DNA of 64,000 nt from an uncultured Lachnospiraceae bacterium (GTDB lineage Bacteria > Bacillota > Clostridia > Lachnospirales > Lachnospiraceae), in assembly GCA_910579935.1 (NCBI GenBank), contig CAJTVQ010000013.1, positions 1 to 64,000 on the forward strand. Reading direction: 5' to 3'. A model generated the notes under the pieces. The model saw only the letters and a program-made list of their open reading frames with translations, was not told the DNA's origin and searched no databases. The stretch's first letter is position 1; each line of letters begins with the position of its first letter. Position numbers and translations under genes: made by a program. This document shows positions 33,928-43,340 of the stretch, in pieces.

Positions 33928-34881
33928 ATGACAAAAAAAGTATTGATAACCGGTATCACAGGGATGGTCGGACAGCATTTTGCGCAGAGTTTCCGGGCGG
34001 ACGGATATGAAGTATGGGGCATCGCCCGTGTTTCGGCGGCAAGCAGGAACGAGGCAATACAGGACCCTTCGGTCATCCGGTGCGATATACTGGAGCGGGA
34101 TGCCCTGATGCGCCATGTGATGGGGCTGGAACCCGATCTTATCATCCATATGGCGGCGCAGGCTTTTAACGGCGCATCATGGGACTATGAATATACGACG
34201 CATATGACCAATTACCAGGGAACGCTGAATGTGCTTTATTGTGCAAGGGAACTGAAGGAAAAGAAAGATGTAAAAGTGCTGCTGGCATGTTCCAGTGCGG
34301 AATATGGTGATATTACGCCGCAGGACTGTCCGCTTAAAGAAGACCGTCTGCTGAAACCCCATACACCTTATGGCGTATCCAAAGCGGGGGTGGAAATGCT
34401 GGGCTATCAGTATTTTGCCAATTACGGGCTGAAAGTATATCTGCCCCGTATGTTTATCCATGTGGGAACAGGCCATCCGCCGGCGACGGCTATCCAGAAC
34501 TTTGCAAGACAGCTGGCGCTGATCAGGGCCGGAAAGATGGCACCGGAAATTCATGTAGGAAATCTGGAAAGCGCCAGGGATTTCATCGATGTGCGTGACG
34601 GTGTTGCGGCCATGCGGCTTTTACTGGAAAAGGGCAATCCCGGTGAACCGGTGAATATCTGTACAGGAAAAGCGTATAAAATATCGGAGATTCTGGACAT
34701 GCTGGTAGAAATATCGGAAACGGATGCCAAAGTCATCACCGATCCGGATTTAATGCGTGCGGCGGATGAGCCGCTGCTTTTGGGTGATGACAGCAGGATA
34801 AAAGCGCTTGGGTTTGAACAGAAGTATCAGATGCGGGATACCCTGACGGATGTGTTTAACGACTGGATGGGAAGAATCTGA
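33928..34881 (+). CDS. NAD-dependent epimerase/dehydratase, GDP-mannose dehydratase-like
   Basis: The 317-residue extended short-chain dehydrogenase opens KVLITGITGMVGQHF, has HMAAQAFNGASWDYE, SSAEYG and the catalytic YGVSK, and ends with DFIDVRDGVAAM and NICTGKAYKI. The pattern fits GDP-mannose 4,6-dehydratase or GDP-6-deoxy-lyxo-hexulose reductase (RMD/Gmd group). It would supply a deoxysugar nucleotide to the surface polymer. It is 80 bases after the WecG/TagA gene in the same operon. The exact NDP-sugar is not known. Confidence 0.8.
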   Translation: MTKKVLITGITGMVGQHFAQSFRADGYEVWGIARVSAASRNEAIQDPSVIRCDILERDALMRHVMGLEPDLIIHMAAQAFNGASWDYEYTTHMTNYQGTLNVLYCARELKEKKDVKVLLACSSAEYGDITPQDCPLKEDRLLKPHTPYGVSKAGVEMLGYQYFANYGLKVYLPRMFIHVGTGHPPATAIQNFARQLALIRAGKMAPEIHVGNLESARDFIDVRDGVAAMRLLLEKGNPGEPVNICTGKAYKISEILDMLVEISETDAKVITDPDLMRAADEPLLLGDDSRIKALGFEQKYQMRDTLTDVFNDWMGRI

Positions 34882-34905
34882 TGCAGGGACGGAATGGAGT
34901 AGGAA

Positions 34906-35646
34906 ATGCGGGAAAAATTTAAGAATCTTTCAATCATCCTGCCTGCCATGGATGAAACTTATTCGCTGAGACAGACAGCGGATACGATCATGTCTACCTG
35001 CAGGAGGGAGGATCTGGCGGAGATCATCATTGTGGTGTGTGACCGGAGTACGCCGGAATGCGTCAGAACGGCAGAGGAAATCAGGGCAAAGTACAGTCAG
35101 TCCATACCTGTTTTCATACATCATCAGAAGAAGCCGTTTGTGGGCGGCGCGGTACAGGAAGGGATCGAAATGGCATCCGGTTCCCATGTAGTGCTGATGA
35201 GCTCGGATTTGGAAACGGATCCGAATCTGATACAGGAATTCATCCGGCTGGAGAAGAAAAATCCGGAAAAGATCGTTACGGCCACCAGATGGAAAAAGGG
35301 CGGCGGATTCAAAGGCTATAATAAAGTGAAGCTGGTGGCAAACTGCATTTTCCAGCGGCTGATCGCCATACTGTTTCTGGTAAATCTTTCGGATATCACA
35401 TATGCCTACCGCATTTTTCCGAAAGAACTGATGCTGTCGATCCGTTGGGAAGAACTCAAACATCCCTTTTTTCTGGAAACGGCGCTCAAACCGATTCGCC
35501 TGGGCGTGAAATTTATTGAGATTCCCGTAAAGTGGACGGCCAGGACGGAGGGCGTGTCGCAGAATTCTTTCTGGGCCAATTTTAAGTATTTTAAAACGGC
35601 ATGGCATGTACGCTTTATGAAAAAAGAGGATATACGGAACCGGTGA
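34906..35646 (+). CDS. GT2 glycosyltransferase, DPM1-like
   Basis: The 246-residue enzyme begins LSIILPAMDETYSLRQTADT and has a DxD-like SSDLETDP and the late WKKGGGFKGYN. It has no clear membrane anchor of its own but a helix (QRLIAILFLVNLSDI) near residue 155. Size and the following gtrA gene match the GtrB/GtrA arrangement, where this enzyme loads a sugar on undecaprenyl phosphate and GtrA flips it. It could thus feed the membrane glycosyltransferases further along. The role is inferred from pairing. Confidence 0.8.
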   Translation: MREKFKNLSIILPAMDETYSLRQTADTIMSTCRREDLAEIIIVVCDRSTPECVRTAEEIRAKYSQSIPVFIHHQKKPFVGGAVQEGIEMASGSHVVLMSSDLETDPNLIQEFIRLEKKNPEKIVTATRWKKGGGFKGYNKVKLVANCIFQRLIAILFLVNLSDITYAYRIFPKELMLSIRWEELKHPFFLETALKPIRLGVKFIEIPVKWTARTEGVSQNSFWANFKYFKTAWHVRFMKKEDIRNR

Positions 35647-35679
35647 ATGGGGTCCGCTTTGCAGACAATGGAGGAGAAC

Positions 35680-36141
35680 ATGAAGAAATGGCTGGAAGAA
35701 ATGCTGCACTTCGGGATCATCGGAGTGTTTAATACTTTGCTGGGGCTGGTCCTTAATCTGGTATTTTATAACATACTGCACTGGAATTTCTGGGTGGCAA
35801 CCGGCGCTTCTTATACCATCGGCAGCATTTTTTCTTATTTTGCGAATAAAAAGCTGACGTTTAAGGTGGAAGAGAGCAGCTGGCAGTCCGTGCTGCGCTT
35901 TGCCTGCAACATTCTCGTATGTTATCTTTTGGCGTACGGAATCGCAAAACCGACGGTGGCGAAAGTGATGGCAGGATATGCGCCGGCTCTTTCGGAGAAG
36001 ACGGGCATAGAAGCCAAAGTGATAGTGGAAAATGTGGCAATGCTGTTTGGGATGGGGCTGTTTATCGTATTTAATTTTTTGGGACAGAAATTCTTTGTAT
36101 TTACAAAAAAAGAGAAAGAGGCTGCAGATGGAGCACGTTAA
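35680..36141 (+). CDS. GtrA-family membrane protein
   Basis: The ATG at 35680 follows GGAGGAG; the upstream ATG at 35647 is not favoured. The protein of about 153 residues has four membrane helices and the family pattern FGIIGVFNTLLGLVLN, FANKKLTF near the second helix and VFNFLGQKFFVF at the end. GtrA proteins are thought to flip undecaprenyl-phosphate-linked sugars across the membrane. It lies between a GT2 gene and the FAD protein, and its end overlaps the next start by 14 bases. Confidence 0.85.
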   Translation: MKKWLEEMLHFGIIGVFNTLLGLVLNLVFYNILHWNFWVATGASYTIGSIFSYFANKKLTFKVEESSWQSVLRFACNILVCYLLAYGIAKPTVAKVMAGYAPALSEKTGIEAKVIVENVAMLFGMGLFIVFNFLGQKFFVFTKKEKEAADGAR

Positions 36142-37381
36142 ATATTTGATTTTGGGAGCGGGACCGGCCGGACTGACTTTTACCTGCCGGTTAAAGCAGA
36201 AAGGGGAAGGCTCTTTTTTCGTGTTGGAAAAAGAGCCGGAAGCCGGCGGTTTATGCCGCAGCAGGGTGGTGGACGGCGCGCCGCTGGATATCGGAGGCGG
36301 TCATTTTTTGGATGTACGCAGGCCGGCGGTGGTTGAGTTCCTGTTCGGATTCATGCCGGAGGAAGAATGGGACAGATATGAGAGGAATTCCAAGATTGCT
36401 TTTGACGGAGGGTATATCGACCATCCTTTCGAAGCGAACATCTGGCAGATGACGCCGGAAAAGCAGCGGGAATATATGGAATCCATTGCCTGCGCGGGCT
36501 GCAACCGGGGGGAGGAGATGCCGGGGGAGTTCGTGGACTGGATATACTGGAAGCTGGGAGGGAAGATAGCAGAAGAATATATGCTGCCGTATAACCGGAA
36601 GATGTTCGGCGCCAACCTGAACCGGCTGGGGACTTACTGGCTGGAGAAACTGCCGAACGTATCCTATGAGGAAACGAAACTGAGCTGTGAGAACAAAAGG
36701 CCTTACGGACAGCAGCCGGGCCATGCGCAGTTCTTTTACCCGAAAAAATACGGATTCGGAGAGGTCTGGCTGCGGATGCAGAAGTCTTTGGGAGACAGGA
36801 TCCGGCTGGAGACGGCTGTAAAGCGTATGGAAATCATGCCGGACGGAAGGAAACGGGTGACATGCGGGGACGGTTCCGTTTATGAAGCGGAGATGGTCAT
36901 TACCACGGTTCCCTGGGCGGAATGGGAGGCGGTCGAAGGAATGCCGGAGGAACTGCGCGGGGATACGTGGAAGCTCTGTCACAGTTCCATACAGATCGAG
37001 TATGTTTCCGGGCGTATGGATACGGATGCCCAGTGGATTTATTATCCGCAGGAGGAGATCCCGTATCATCGCATTCTGGTGCGTCATAATTTCTGTCCGG
37101 ATTCGGAAGGGTACTGGACGGAGACCAATATGGAACGCATCGAACCGGATACGGGACGGTTCCGCTATGGCGTGGAATATGCCTATCCTTTAAATACGGT
37201 GGAGAAGCCAAAGATCATGAACCGGCTGCTTGCATGGGCGCGTACAAAGAAAATTTACGGATTGGGAAGATGGGGAGAGCATGAGCATTATAACGCCGAT
37301 CTGGTAGTGGAGCTGGCCATGAAGCTTGCAGATGAATTGATGTCTTCCGGCAGTCCGGAAGGGAAAGGATTCGGTATATGA
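36128..37381 (+). CDS. FAD-dependent amine oxidase/UGM-like protein
   Basis: The ATG at 36128 lies inside the end of gtrA behind AGAGG. The protein (417 residues) opens VKYLILGAGPAGLTF, the FAD-binding GxGxxG, followed by EKEPEAGGLCRS and DIGGGHFL, which places it in the protoporphyrinogen oxidase/UDP-galactopyranose mutase-like flavoprotein family. LPYNRKMFGANLNRLGTYW near 155 is also typical of the sugar-active branch. It may oxidise or isomerise a sugar nucleotide; a true glf gene is present separately at 58660. Its stop overlaps the next gene's start in ATGA. Confidence 0.8.
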   Translation: MEHVKYLILGAGPAGLTFTCRLKQKGEGSFFVLEKEPEAGGLCRSRVVDGAPLDIGGGHFLDVRRPAVVEFLFGFMPEEEWDRYERNSKIAFDGGYIDHPFEANIWQMTPEKQREYMESIACAGCNRGEEMPGEFVDWIYWKLGGKIAEEYMLPYNRKMFGANLNRLGTYWLEKLPNVSYEETKLSCENKRPYGQQPGHAQFFYPKKYGFGEVWLRMQKSLGDRIRLETAVKRMEIMPDGRKRVTCGDGSVYEAEMVITTVPWAEWEAVEGMPEELRGDTWKLCHSSIQIEYVSGRMDTDAQWIYYPQEEIPYHRILVRHNFCPDSEGYWTETNMERIEPDTGRFRYGVEYAYPLNTVEKPKIMNRLLAWARTKKIYGLGRWGEHEHYNADLVVELAMKLADELMSSGSPEGKGFGI

Positions 37382-38763
37382 TAGGAAGGAAGGGAGAACA
37401 GAGGAAGTTCAGGCTGGACCTGAAGGGGGAAAAAGGCAGGAAATACCTTTTTATCGGTCTGATCGTACTGTCGTTCCTGCTGATTCTGATATACAATGCG
37501 CTTACTCCGATGATGTCGGATGACCTGACTTATGCGGAGAATGTGGCGGGAGCGAATTTCCGTGACTTGATTAGGAAGGAAAAGTACCAGTATAAGCATT
37601 GGACAGGAAGAAGCGTCAGCCACATGCTGTTACGGCTGTTCCTGCTGGGAGACAAATGGTTTTTCAATATCTGCAACAGTCTTGCGTTTGTGGTCCTGTC
37701 CCTGTTCATGTATGATAATGTGGAACGGAAAAAGAAATACGATACGTTCGTTTACCTGCTGATTCATTTGTTCCTGTGGATATTTGCCGTATCGTTTGAG
37801 CAGACGGTGCTGTGGGAGACCGGCGCCTGCAATTATCTGTGGGGCAGCATGATCATCATGGGATATCTGACGGCCCTGCGCCGCTGCATGAAGGCCGATT
37901 ATTGTGGCAATGCCCAGATCGCAGCCGGAGTCGGGCTGTTTCTGCTGGGAGTTTTGTCCGGCTGGTGCAATGAGAACACCTCCGGCGGCTGTATCCTGCT
38001 GGCAGGTATCTGGATCGGGCTGTATGCATGGAAAAAGAAGCGGGTGAGGATATGGATGGTAAGCGGTCTGGCGGGGAATCTGACCGGCTTTCTGTTCATG
38101 ATCCTGGCTCCCGGCAATGCGGTGCGGGCCAGTTATATAACGGAAGAACACACGGGGCTGATGGCGCTTGTGTCCAGATGGCAGAAATGTAATCTGGCGG
38201 TGCGGGAGCATTTTTTCGTACTGATATCCATAGCCATGGTCGTATTTATCCTGGCCAGGCTGCAGAAAGCGGCATGGCAAAAAAGTCTGAATATGCTGCT
38301 TTACTTTTTTGTTTTTGCCGCCACCTGTTATGCGCTTGTGCTGGCGCCGGAACCCATGGGAAGGGCTTATTTCGGAGCGGGCATTTTCCTGATGAGCAGC
38401 TGCATACAGGGAATTGTGGATGTAATGGATGCGGACCTTTATCTGAAGGCAGTCAAGTACGGGGCGGCAGCCGTTCTGGCCTTATCTTTTCTGTTTGATT
38501 ATATGGAATGCGGCGCCCAGCTGATGCGTGTTTACAGGGAGAGTGAAGAGCGGTTTCATTATATCGAGGAACAGCGGGCATCAGGGAATATGGATATTAC
38601 GGTTCCGCTCCTGCATCCGGATTTCCGGAACAAGTACAGCGATGCCTATAACTCGGACCTCAGTGCCGAGGACAGCAGCTACTGGATCAATGTGGCATAT
38701 GCTGCCTATTTCCATGTAGACAGCATCTCGGCTGTACCGAGGGAAGAGTGGGACGCATACTGA
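37378..38763 (+). CDS. Multi-pass membrane protein, DUF6056-like
   Basis: The 461-residue protein has about ten membrane helices and the characteristic MSDDLTYAENV near residue 45, WTGRSVSHMLLRLF, and WETGACNYLWG, followed by WCNENTSGG. This is the DUF6056 pattern, seen in GT-C-like membrane proteins of surface-sugar regions. A catalytic DD pair in the first outer loop is consistent with polyprenyl-phosphate-sugar-dependent transfer. It is the last gene of the operon, starting in the ATGA overlap. Confidence 0.75.
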   Translation: MIGRKGEQRKFRLDLKGEKGRKYLFIGLIVLSFLLILIYNALTPMMSDDLTYAENVAGANFRDLIRKEKYQYKHWTGRSVSHMLLRLFLLGDKWFFNICNSLAFVVLSLFMYDNVERKKKYDTFVYLLIHLFLWIFAVSFEQTVLWETGACNYLWGSMIIMGYLTALRRCMKADYCGNAQIAAGVGLFLLGVLSGWCNENTSGGCILLAGIWIGLYAWKKKRVRIWMVSGLAGNLTGFLFMILAPGNAVRASYITEEHTGLMALVSRWQKCNLAVREHFFVLISIAMVVFILARLQKAAWQKSLNMLLYFFVFAATCYALVLAPEPMGRAYFGAGIFLMSSCIQGIVDVMDADLYLKAVKYGAAAVLALSFLFDYMECGAQLMRVYRESEERFHYIEEQRASGNMDITVPLLHPDFRNKYSDAYNSDLSAEDSSYWINVAYAAYFHVDSISAVPREEWDAY

Positions 38764-38786
38764 TGCGGAAAATCAGTTCCCGCGGG

Positions 38787-40082
38787 TTATTCCGGAACGA
38801 AGATGCGGAATAGTTTATACAGCGATGCGAAAAATACCGGGGCATCAGGCAGTAAGGTAGCCTGAAACTTCCGGAGATTTCCGAGCCAGACCGCTGCGCA
38901 GAGAAAAAGCAGGGGATGCCTGTGTACTGCGGCGCTTAATGATGCAAGGGCCGACAGTGCCACGGCATCTTTTTTTGCCGCCAAAAACACAATCTGCAAA
39001 GTCTGGACCGTAAGAAAAGCGCCGAACCAGCGTCCCCAGTCGATGGTCAGGACGAAAGCCGGAAGGAACAGAAGCTGGCTGAGCAGTATGCAAGGGTAGA
39101 AAAACGATGGCAGACAACCGTTTTTCCTTTCCACGCTTCCAAAGTGTTTCCCCATACCGGGGCCCGGGGCAGCTTTCAGTACCTGTTTCCAAAACCAGCC
39201 ATACAGCACGGCCAGCGGAGAAAGCAGCAGAAGGGTTACGATACCGTAACGGATACGTTCTCCGGGCTGATTCAATACCAGCTCCTGCACGGATTCCGTC
39301 ATACCGGAAAAATATTCATACCGGAAGGCCGATTCATTCAGCGCCAGGTCGGTGCGGACGGACAGAGCGGCAGTCAGCTCTTCACAGGTATCCGCACGGA
39401 TATGGGAAAGAAACTGGAAATAGAAAAAAACAGCGGCAAGCAAACCCATACAGAGAAAGGAAACGACAAGGTAAAGGCGCAGCTGCCGCGGACTTCCTTC
39501 TCCGTCTTCCGTATGGCCGGCCGTCAGCAGGAACAGGGTAAACAGCAGCGGAAAGAACGTAAACAAGTACCCCTGATGGATACTTAGAGCGATCACCCCG
39601 CATACCGTAAGGACAATCAGACACACCGGAACCGAACGCAGGTAAAAACAGGCGATTCCTGCGGCTAAGGTCACCAGGAGAAGATAGAGGTCAAAGCGCC
39701 CCATATTTTCCGTACTCCAAAGATAGGCCGGAGAACCGGGAGAAAGCAGATACAGGGCAGTCAGCGCCACAAGCCCTGTGAATCCTTCCGTTCCCTCCAC
39801 ACGCTTCAGCCCATAACCGAGCGTATAAGAAAGAAATGCCAGCAGGACAAGGACAGAAAGAACGACAAAGGCATATACGGAAGACGCAGACAGGAAATCC
39901 GGATAAAACAGCCGCAGCAGCGAGCCGATAAAAAGTCTGGAATCAAGGCCGAGGGAATAATCCATCGCATACCATCCGCTGTTCCATCCGTGCAGTTCGT
40001 CAGGAAGTGTGCATAAAAAACCGAAGGCCAGAAGAAGGAAAAGCAGCGGTGCGTGGTAGTGTTTTCTGAGTTTTGCGATCAT
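38787..40082 (-). CDS. Multi-pass membrane protein of unknown function
   Basis: The 431-residue protein has about ten hydrophobic helices and the early motif DELHGWNSGWYAMDYSLG, reminiscent of outer-loop motifs in GT-C membrane proteins. It has no family I can name. It is on the opposite strand, convergent with the DUF6056 gene by about 23 bases. It may belong to the same surface-polymer system. An ATG directly upstream of an AT-rich region begins it; the ribosome site GAGGTACTC is acceptable. Confidence 0.65.
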   Translation of the reverse strand: MIAKLRKHYHAPLLFLLLAFGFLCTLPDELHGWNSGWYAMDYSLGLDSRLFIGSLLRLFYPDFLSASSVYAFVVLSVLVLLAFLSYTLGYGLKRVEGTEGFTGLVALTALYLLSPGSPAYLWSTENMGRFDLYLLLVTLAAGIACFYLRSVPVCLIVLTVCGVIALSIHQGYLFTFFPLLFTLFLLTAGHTEDGEGSPRQLRLYLVVSFLCMGLLAAVFFYFQFLSHIRADTCEELTAALSVRTDLALNESAFRYEYFSGMTESVQELVLNQPGERIRYGIVTLLLLSPLAVLYGWFWKQVLKAAPGPGMGKHFGSVERKNGCLPSFFYPCILLSQLLFLPAFVLTIDWGRWFGAFLTVQTLQIVFLAAKKDAVALSALASLSAAVHRHPLLFLCAAVWLGNLRKFQATLLPDAPVFFASLYKLFRIFVPE

Positions 40083-40224
40083 ATATGAGTACCTCTTTAT
40101 CTGTAATATTGCACTGTATTGGATGCAACTGTGCTACTTATCAGTGTATGATATTTTGTTCTAAGATACAATCCTTAAAATGCGGAAATTGATTTGGGAT
40201 ATATGGGGCGTGGAACAGAGGACT

Positions 40225-40253
40225 TTGACTTTAGACAATAAATATATTAAGAT
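40225..40253 (+). promoter_or_regulatory. Sigma-A-type promoter for the DUF6311 gene
   Basis: TTGACT (40225-40230) and TAAGAT (40248-40253) are 17 bases apart; the ATG follows at 40290 behind GGAAAGG. It sits in the 207-base space between divergent genes. Confidence 0.55.
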
Positions 40254-40289
40254 AATGAAAAACCATACACAGGAAAGGTAACTCTCAAA

Positions 40290-42335
40290 ATGAAGATATT
40301 CCAACTAATATTCCAACGCGTCAAAACCTCCATACTGAAAAACAAAGAACCATGGATATGTGCCCTGCTGGGAGCCGCCGTCTTTATCCTGCTATACGGC
40401 GTCCACATTCTAAATCCCTCCTATACAGACTGGCTTCTGACCAGCGAAGACGGGGATCTGACGCAGCATTATCTGGGATGGAAGTTTTACCGTCATGCGG
40501 GCTGGGGGTTCCCGTTCGGAACGCTGGATACGCTGGCATATCCGAACCGGACTTCCATTATATTTACGGATTCCATTCCGCTGTTTGCCTTTTTCTTTAA
40601 ACTGTTCCGGTTTCTGCTTCCGGTGCGGTTTCAGTATTTCGGATGGTTCGGACTGATGTGTTTTATGCTTCAGGGAGCGCTGGGGGCCGTACTGGTGAAA
40701 AAATATCTGCGGAGCGGTTTTTGTGTGGCAGTGGGCGGTATGTTCTTTGTCTTAAGTCCTGTTTTTATCGACCGGATGTACTGGATGACATCGCTGGCGG
40801 CGCATTTCCTGTGTCTGCTTGGCCTGATGTTTATCGTATATTATGAAGAAACCTATAAAGATACAAAGAAAGCCGTGACCGGATGGGGATTGCTGGGTGT
40901 GCTGTGCGCCGGGATCCATCTGTATTTTCTGCCCATGTGCGGTATGATCCTGCTTGGATTCATGCTGGCGGACTGGGTGAAGGGCAGGAAGAAGTGGAAA
41001 GTCATTCTGCCGCTTTGCTCTTATCTGGCCGGGGCGGCGGTAACGGTGTTCCTGTTCGGCGGTTTTGGTTCCGGTATGGAGGCCGGAAGGGACGGGCTGG
41101 GTTATTACAGCTTTAATCTGAACGGGTTTTTTAATCCGCAGGGCTGGTCGGAATATCTGAAGGATATGCCCTGTACAGACAGTCAGTACGAGGGCTTTGC
41201 CTATCTCGGACTGGGAGTGCTGCTTTTGTTTGTCTTTGCGGCTGCAGTGCGGCTTGGGAATGTGACCAGGGCGGGGACGGAAGAAGAGAAGAGGGGAAAA
41301 CGCATACGGAATGCGGTATGGGTATTGATTTTTCTGCTGACTCTTTTTGCAGCGGCTTCCAATGTGGTGATGTATCACGATAAGGTGCTGTACGAACTGC
41401 CGCTGCCGAAGATACTGTTCCGTCTGTGGAGCATATTCCGCGCGACCGGGCGCCTGATCTGGCCGGCGGTCTATCTGCTTGTGCTGGGGGCGGTCTGTAT
41501 GGACGGTAGATTCATCCGCCGGCGTTCGAAAGGACTGCTGCTGGCATTTTGTCTTCTCCTGCAGTTTATGGATATCCGGGGGATGCTGGCCGAAAAGAAC
41601 GAAGTGTATAATAAGGCGGACAGCTATCAGACACTTCTTACGGATGGGGCCTGGAGGCGGATAGGGGAAGAAAAACAGATCAGCCATATCTGTTTTGTGT
41701 CGGATATGAACAGACAGCGTAAGCTGCTCTTTTCGTTCGGGGATTATGCATCGGATTACGGACTGACCCTGAATGATTTCTATTTTGCCCGCTCCCTGGA
41801 TGAGAAAACGCTTCGGGCGAAAGAGGAAGCATTGGCGCAATGTCCGGCGGATACCCTTTTTGTGTTTTTTGACAACGAGGCGCAGCAGGGGCTGGCATAC
41901 CCGTTGTATTATTACAGGATGGACGGACTGGTGGCGGGCAGCAGGGAGCCTTTGGAAGGTCTGGAGCCCATGGAACGGTCGGAACTGCTGACTTACCGGT
42001 ATGATATGTCCGGCGGGCGGTTCCTGAATAATGCGGAAGTGGTGGAAGAAGGGTGGAAGCTCCATTCTTACGGCAATTCTTACGGGCCGTATCTGAACGC
42101 AGGAGCGGGGATCTATACGGTTACCGTACAGGGAAGCGGGCTGACTGCCGTGGATGTGAAGTGTTATTACAACGGCGGAGACAGCAGTCTGGAGCCCCGT
42201 GGCCTTACGGTGGAGGAAGAACGTGTGACTTTTGAGGTGGAACTGACGGAATACGCACCGGATCTGGAAGTTGCGCTGTGGAATACAGGAGGCAGTGATA
42301 TGCTTATCACGGAGGTTGTCATTCGGAAGCAATAG
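40290..42335 (+). CDS. Large membrane protein, DUF6311-like
   Basis: The 681-residue protein has ten to twelve membrane helices in its first 430 residues and a soluble outer C-terminal domain of about 220 residues. GDLTQHYLGWKFYRHAGWGFP, TDSIPLFAFFFKLF and QYFGWFGLMCFMLQG match DUF6311 proteins, which lie in lipopolysaccharide and exopolysaccharide regions and are probably GT-C glycosyltransferases. It is a single gene with its own promoter; its stop is three bases from that of the convergent SGNH gene. A transferase role is inferred. Confidence 0.75.
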   Translation: MKIFQLIFQRVKTSILKNKEPWICALLGAAVFILLYGVHILNPSYTDWLLTSEDGDLTQHYLGWKFYRHAGWGFPFGTLDTLAYPNRTSIIFTDSIPLFAFFFKLFRFLLPVRFQYFGWFGLMCFMLQGALGAVLVKKYLRSGFCVAVGGMFFVLSPVFIDRMYWMTSLAAHFLCLLGLMFIVYYEETYKDTKKAVTGWGLLGVLCAGIHLYFLPMCGMILLGFMLADWVKGRKKWKVILPLCSYLAGAAVTVFLFGGFGSGMEAGRDGLGYYSFNLNGFFNPQGWSEYLKDMPCTDSQYEGFAYLGLGVLLLFVFAAAVRLGNVTRAGTEEEKRGKRIRNAVWVLIFLLTLFAAASNVVMYHDKVLYELPLPKILFRLWSIFRATGRLIWPAVYLLVLGAVCMDGRFIRRRSKGLLLAFCLLLQFMDIRGMLAEKNEVYNKADSYQTLLTDGAWRRIGEEKQISHICFVSDMNRQRKLLFSFGDYASDYGLTLNDFYFARSLDEKTLRAKEEALAQCPADTLFVFFDNEAQQGLAYPLYYYRMDGLVAGSREPLEGLEPMERSELLTYRYDMSGGRFLNNAEVVEEGWKLHSYGNSYGPYLNAGAGIYTVTVQGSGLTAVDVKCYYNGGDSSLEPRGLTVEEERVTFEVELTEYAPDLEVALWNTGGSDMLITEVVIRKQ

Positions 42336-42338
42336 ATA

Positions 42339-43328
42339 CTATGGATGGTTACGCGACAGGAAATCCGCGAATTCGGGGATTTCCTGTTTTATTATGTCCA
42401 TAAACAGGGCCGCACCCTCGTCGTTCAGATGGTCAGCATCCGAAAAATATTCCAAATGATCCGAAAAACGCTCGTCTTCCGAATAATCATAATAGGATAC
42501 CCCGCATTCCGAAGCAATGGAAGAGATGAGGCTGCGGAACTGTCCTTTGAACTCGACGGAAGCCTGCCCGTAATAATAGCGGGTATAAGGGGTGGTGATC
42601 AAAACGGGCGTAATGCCGTGGTCTTCACAGAAGCCCAGTATGGCATACAAATTATCAATGCGCTCGGGCAGGAAATACTCGTCTTTATGGTCCATGTGCC
42701 GGCTGTACCGGTCCAGCGCTTTTTGAAGGAATTCCTCGTCGGACGGCCTGTTACCGCCCTCCGGCGTGCTTTCGGCGGCAAAGGCGCGCAGGGAAAGGGA
42801 CGGGAGCAGTTTCACGATATCCTCACCGGCGGACAGGATGGGAAAATGATGGGTGACGATATCCACATAAGGATCATAGTGCGGAATGTATCTGGGGGAT
42901 AAAAAGGAATAATATTTCGCATCCAGGAATTCCTGCTCCGTTTCATTGATGACTTCGTTGTTAAAAGAGAAATAAGAAACAGGAATGAACATGATGCAGT
43001 CGTCGGCAAAATGGTTCCGGTACATGGAAAGGATGGCATAGTCGTAGTTGTAAGTCTGGCTGGACATGGCAAAGTTAAAGCATTGATAGCCGGATTTTTT
43101 GGAGAGGTCCTCGTAGTCAAAGGCATACTCGCCATGGGAACTGCCGAGGTTGCAGATCTGGATATTGGTATAAGCGGAATTCATATAACGGAATTTATCG
43201 GCATCGCTGTAAGGCCGGTCCATCACCTGCTCGTAGCGCAGATTCAGAAGGAAGAGCAGGGAAATGACACATCCGCAGACAATGAGGCATTTGGTTGTGA
43301 AATTGATAAATGGATGAAAAGGTTTCAT
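42339..43328 (-). CDS. DltD/AlgX-like SGNH protein, partner of MBOAT
   Basis: The 329-residue protein has one N-terminal membrane anchor (about residues 10-30) and an extracellular SGNH-like domain: NLGSSHGEYAFD supplies the Ser-His step and DADHLNDEGAALF the late Asp-His. DltD and AlgX/AlgJ-like proteins of this kind complete acyl transfer outside the membrane. It lies 12 bases after the MBOAT gene in the same operon, so the two probably move an acyl group, perhaps acetyl, onto an extracellular polymer. Confidence 0.82.
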   Translation of the reverse strand: MKPFHPFINFTTKCLIVCGCVISLLFLLNLRYEQVMDRPYSDADKFRYMNSAYTNIQICNLGSSHGEYAFDYEDLSKKSGYQCFNFAMSSQTYNYDYAILSMYRNHFADDCIMFIPVSYFSFNNEVINETEQEFLDAKYYSFLSPRYIPHYDPYVDIVTHHFPILSAGEDIVKLLPSLSLRAFAAESTPEGGNRPSDEEFLQKALDRYSRHMDHKDEYFLPERIDNLYAILGFCEDHGITPVLITTPYTRYYYGQASVEFKGQFRSLISSIASECGVSYYDYSEDERFSDHLEYFSDADHLNDEGAALFMDIIKQEIPEFADFLSRNHP

Positions 43329-43340
43329 GATTGTTTGTCG

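Noticed and set aside
40752..42332. A 526-codon open frame on the minus strand
   Set aside because: It mirrors the DUF6311 membrane protein, with a Gln/His/Arg-rich composition typical of antisense shadows.
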